Below are positions 60,125 to 64,000 of a stretch of DNA of 64,000 bases, piece after piece. This DNA is from Norana najaformis (Eukaryota; Annelida; Clitellata; Crassiclitellata; Hormogastridae). The first letter of the stretch is position 1. Each line of letters opens with the position of its first letter. The notes beneath the pieces are model-generated. The model was not told the DNA's origin and ran no database searches. It saw nothing but the letters and a program-made list of their open reading frames with translations. Both the position numbers and the translations under genes were made by a program. The DNA is taken from assembly GCA_964023275.1 (NCBI GenBank), contig OZ029918.1, positions 12,796,855-12,860,854 on the forward strand. The letters run 5' to 3'.

Positions 60125-60342
60125 TGACGTCATTGTTTAAATCACTCAGCACTAAAGCCCTTGATCACGTCTCCTAAAATTCCTTTGACGTCATGAATCG
60201 TAAATTTTATTCAGAGCTGCGCTGAATTAAAACTTTAAATGAACGCCATCGTGCTGATAACTGCGGCAAATATAGAACTAGAAAGGCAATCTATGCACGT
60301 AATTTGAGCTTCAACAAATTTCAAGTGGTGGCATTGACGTCA
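60125..60342. promoter_or_regulatory. Cluster of three TGACGTCA (CRE/ATF) sites
   Basis: Exact TGACGTCA at 60125-60132, 60186-60193 and 60335-60342, in contexts CAATGACGTCATTG, TTTGACGTCATGA and CATTGACGTCATTG. The octamer contains CpG and should be rare in this CpG-poor sequence. Confidence 0.45.
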
Positions 60343-60424
60343 TTGCATGCTCCTGGTTATACGTCTGTGTGTCTATATGTCTTTGCCTGTCTCCTTCTTC
60401 CACTTACTCTCTCTATCGCTACTT

Positions 60425-60473
60425 CACACACACGCACACACGCACTCACACATACACGCACGCACACACACAC
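60425..60473. repeat. (CA)n-rich microsatellite
   Basis: CACA/CGCA repeats; both strands carry a spurious 80-100-codon frame. Confidence 0.95.
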
Positions 60474-61113
60474 CTCCTCACGCCTAACACACAATGCCAT
60501 ATATACATGGATAGCCTTTAAGTACATTTTACATTTAGAACGTTTTACCATTAAATATAAATCACTGAAATATAAGACGGGGAACGTTAGCCCCACTTAG
60601 AGCGACCCATAGTCTAGCCCAACTAAAGGCCTAAGGACATATATAGCAAAGCATGGACTTCCATTCCATTGTAATTTGCAGGCCTGTAGACCTACCAGCA
60701 ACGAACGGCAAGCCATGTTCCTCGATTTATCTTTCTTCCAAACAGAAGCACTGTAAAACAGATCCTTCAGTGGCTGAGGAAGCAGAGGCGTAGACTTCCA
60801 TTTAAAGTAAATAGACTAGCCCCCCCCCACCAATTAACGTAGTATCTGGTCGCTCGTGCACTGAGCCAGCCGAATATTTTCAGCATTTAACTCTAAAGGC
60901 GTTAGTTAGCCTTGTTGAACATCAAATTCATTATCTGTATAAGTGAATTTTGAAGGGGAGCCAGCCTATTAATACCCTGAAGTAGTAAGAGAAGGACGGG
61001 TTTCAAGCCACCTCAGTCCTTCTCTTACTGCTCCTAGACTCCTAGAGTATGGCGGTATATATTTCTATGCTAGAGCCCATTATTTCGCATCTGAAGTCTA
61101 TAGGTGTTTGCAT

Positions 61114-61505
61114 AAATAAAAATGTAAATGTACGCGTTTTTCTATAGCGACCGTATGGCCTCGACTCCGTTCATTTTTTGCAATGAATTTCTCGGGTGAG
61201 ATCCACTTTGGTCTCCTAGTTGCCGGGCCATAGCAACCCTCGCTCGGCCGCTAAGGATCTCTTTGTCCCTCGCATGCGAACCGCTGCGGCCCAGTCCAGA
61301 AGCTTTGCCTAAGTTGGTCCCACTTGCTGGAATCGTCTCCCTCGAGAATTGCGACTTGAGCTCCTTTCTCTCCCCCTCTCAGTATTCCGCAGGAACCTGA
61401 AGACTGTACCGTTCAACAATGATTTTACTCCGTTGGGTCGGAAGCAACTCTGTTGAGTTTATCCTCTAAGAGGCGCTTTATAAATCTCAAATTACAATTA
61501 CAAAT
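61114..61505 (+). mobile_element. LINE reverse-transcriptase tail fragment with shared 5' block
   Basis: From about 61246 a frame reads AAKDLFVPRMRTAAAQSRSF, VGPTCWNRLPREL and LSVFRRNLKT, a typical non-LTR reverse-transcriptase end. It is followed by GAGGCGCTTTATAAATCTC and an ATTACA simple-repeat tail (to 61505). The block 61114-61202 also occurs at 56870-56956, in front of the other LINE fragment. Confidence 0.7.
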
Positions 61506-61509
61506 TACA

Positions 61510-64000
61510 ATTCATCACCAGTGTCCGTTTGAATGGGCGCCACGCCATTGAAGTTCCCCGTGCACGGACCGTACTAGCCCGAGATTTAAATCACTACAGC
61601 CTAGAAAGTCTGGATTCTAGTTATCCATATCTCCTTGATATAGCCAACGATTCCTAGCTAAATCATTGCTACACCACATTTTCTCTAGGTCCAGACCACA
61701 TCCAGAGCGCACTTTTCACTTTCATGAGGACATTGGAACCTAGGGTACTCGCACAGCTATATGCGTAGGAAGCTTCACTCCCTTAAATATTCCAGGACCG
61801 AAACGACTATCGATGCTCGCTAGAAGAGAGGGATCTTGATTGCACTTCTATCTTAAATCGGGAGCCAACACAGTGTCTCTTACATGTAGTTTGAAACATG
61901 CTAGAATATTTACAGTTTGGCCACGAGACCCCGGCAGCATCGCTGAGGACGGACTGGAGGTGACGAATTCGGACTTTCGGTGGGCCTTCACTGACAGCAT
62001 TGCAACACCTACATAATAATGGCCTTAGGCGAGTGGGCACTGTGCCCACGTGGGCTGTAAGTGGCTCCGGGAGTGAATGAAATTGATTCTAACAGTGGCG
62101 CCACAAGCGAATGAAATTGATACTCATTCTACGATTGGCCTGCTGAATGTTTCGAGAAAAATTGGCGTCCTAGTGAATAATGAGACTCAGTAAAAGGCGA
62201 CATATAAATAAAGTGTTTTGATGATGTGTAAAAATAGTAATCTTTAATTTCATGATCTGTTAAGATGTAAAGTATTGTAAGTTCGTTAATAAATATCTTT
62301 TTGCAAACGCCTCCGTCTCAACCAACCACAATCGAGATTACATTAATAAGACACGCTGCCGTGTAGCCAGTCACAATCGAGATTACGAAGCCATCTGCCA
62401 CTGATGTTTATCGTTACAATAGTGTAATCTGTCAGATAGAAGGCTGCGCTTCAATCGAAAATTTCGCAAATTATTATTGCGTTTGATATATGGAGAGTTT
62501 GACGGGTGAAAATGGGAGTCCGGATGAGTTCGTGGTGTCTTTCAATTTTAACCAAGATCGAAGATGCACGCCTTGTGGTTTGCACATAATTCATGATTGT
62601 AGCTCGAAATCGTTGCTAACAGCTGATGCAACTCATCTACAGTCACACGATTGACGTAGCGCCAGATTTCTATAGGTTTTACGTGCTTGAAAACGAGAAT
62701 CGGCGTTGCCTTTTTATTTTTTCATGAGGTGTAAATCCACAGTGTTACACCACATCGTAGTCATGGCTTTGGTAAAATTAAAGTTTGAGCCGTCAGCGTT
62801 TGATCACAGGGTAAACAGAATGACTGCCCCAGACGAAAAACTTATTATAGCCTATGACAGTAATTATTCAATCGGGTAATTTGAAACTAGGATGTATAAA
62901 ATGATACATACGACCAGTCCTTGGCTAAAGAGGAGCAAGCATTACATCAGCTACATGTATTCTATACAATTAGGCTATATACAATTGAAATGCAGACCAT
63001 AAGGCGTGCTATTATAGCTCCTAAATATATGCATACATGTATACACATATAACGAAGGATTTTGTCTCTATATATATATGTATATATATATATGTGATTC
63101 TACAGGAAGGGAAGATATAATGAATGCATCTGTTATGCATTTGCACCTGGATGCTTAGGCAAAAGTGAAATTCATTTGAAATAAGGACATGTCATACATC
63201 ATTAGTCCTCCAACATCACCTATACACCCGATGTGCTTTTCATTATAGCCTCTTAGAAATCAATGAGAGGGAAAATTGCGAGGGGCAGGGTTTCGCCCAT
63301 CTGTCGAGCCATCCGTTCTTCTTTGTTTAGGTCAAAGCGATTTCTTCAATCGTCTGGTTCATTACTAGCGTCCAGGTGAGTCACTTGAAACACCTGTAGC
63401 CGGGCCTTACGTAACTGCTCTCAGCTGTTAGCGATGAGCCATATACGGGAGTAGTAGTAGGCCTACTATTCCGTGTATAGCAACATACTGCGACTACCAG
63501 GGCCACTGACGTCGACTTTGCCTTAGTGATGTCCCGTGCAATGAACGATGCACATGGAAGATTGTGTGGCTGTCTGTTGCTGAATTTATGTTCGTGAATG
63601 CAGACTTCAAACACGATTAGTCATGTCCTTCATACAGAGCTAGGCGCGTGTAACTTAAGATTTTGGGACCCGCAGCAGAACAGAGCAAAAAGGAAGGAGC
63701 AGAGTAACTAAGAGGAAGATCAGTTCTTTAAACCATCTCCAAGATGCAACCATGGGTATAAATTATTAGCTGCTTTATTTTCTTTGCCTTGGCATATGAC
63801 AGCGGATGGTCATTTATCTCCCTCGCCGTCTGATCTTCTATTACCTCGATGGATCTTTCCAGAGACAGAGTATATATATTGATATGTCGTCGATGTAGTA
63901 TTATGTTTAGAGCCAAGTTCGGTAGAGGGTGCTAGTGAAACAGACGTCTTGCATTTCTTCCTGTGCAGACGGGAATTATTTTTGAATAGCCGACCATGAT
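61510..64000. other. No gene recognised
   Basis: Somewhat more CpG than the first half. There is a two-copy 45-bp tandem duplication at about 62312-62386 sharing CACAATCGAGATTAC. (TA)n runs lie near 63069-63092, and a 14-bp palindrome TAGTAGGCCTACTA at 63455-63468. No convincing exon. Confidence 0.5.

Overview
This is eukaryotic nuclear DNA from an animal. It is AT-rich and intron-rich, and it is filled with decayed transposable elements, microsatellites and SINE-like repeats. There are no operons, Shine-Dalgarno sites, rRNA genes or CRISPR arrays. The mix of CR1/L2-like and RTE-clade LINEs, hAT and pogo DNA transposons, tRNA-derived SINEs and 6-9 kb introns suits a marine invertebrate such as a mollusc, annelid or echinoderm. 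I cannot choose among these from the sequence.

Only one protein-coding gene can be supported: a plasma-membrane Ca2+-ATPase (PMCA, ATP2B family) on the minus strand. Three exons are visible: 19045-18859 (start codon), 12684-12490 (N-terminal region and first membrane segment) and 3820-3584 (second membrane segment and start of the actuator domain). All three splice junctions are phase 1 with GT/AG borders. The joined frame is open for about 203 residues, roughly the first sixth of a typical PMCA. The rest, including the phosphorylation and nucleotide-binding domains, lies below position 1.

Upstream of 19 kb the window is either 5'-UTR intron or intergenic DNA; the sequence cannot tell which. 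CpG-rich patches at about 29.24-29.51, 33.48-33.96 and 55.60-55.88 kb are candidate promoters or first exons. The last ends in a good minus-strand splice donor. Five exact CRE/ATF-type TGACGTCA sites lie in 54.4-60.4 kb, two of them inside a perfect 27-bp direct repeat.

Mobile-element layout: LINE remnants at about 1.9, 8.8, 10.3, 14.6-17.3, 19.8-20.3, 27.6-28.3 (RTE), 32.1-33.1, 47.7-50.1, 52.6, 56.9-57.8, 59.4 and 61.1-61.5 kb. hAT-type DNA elements lie at 15.57-16.70 kb (a clean insertion inside a LINE) and 42.98-43.78 kb (with a transposase C-terminal fragment). A long-inverted-repeat element is at 6.60-7.25 kb, a pogo/Tigger transposase fragment at 39.3-40.1 kb, and small TA-flanked MITEs at 5.03, 11.17 and elsewhere.

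The most informative observations are structural: an 81-bp minisatellite made by amplifying part of a LINE 3' region, a datable nested hAT insertion whose removal restores the host LINE frame, and the CRE-site cluster. I found no evidence for an undescribed multi-gene system.
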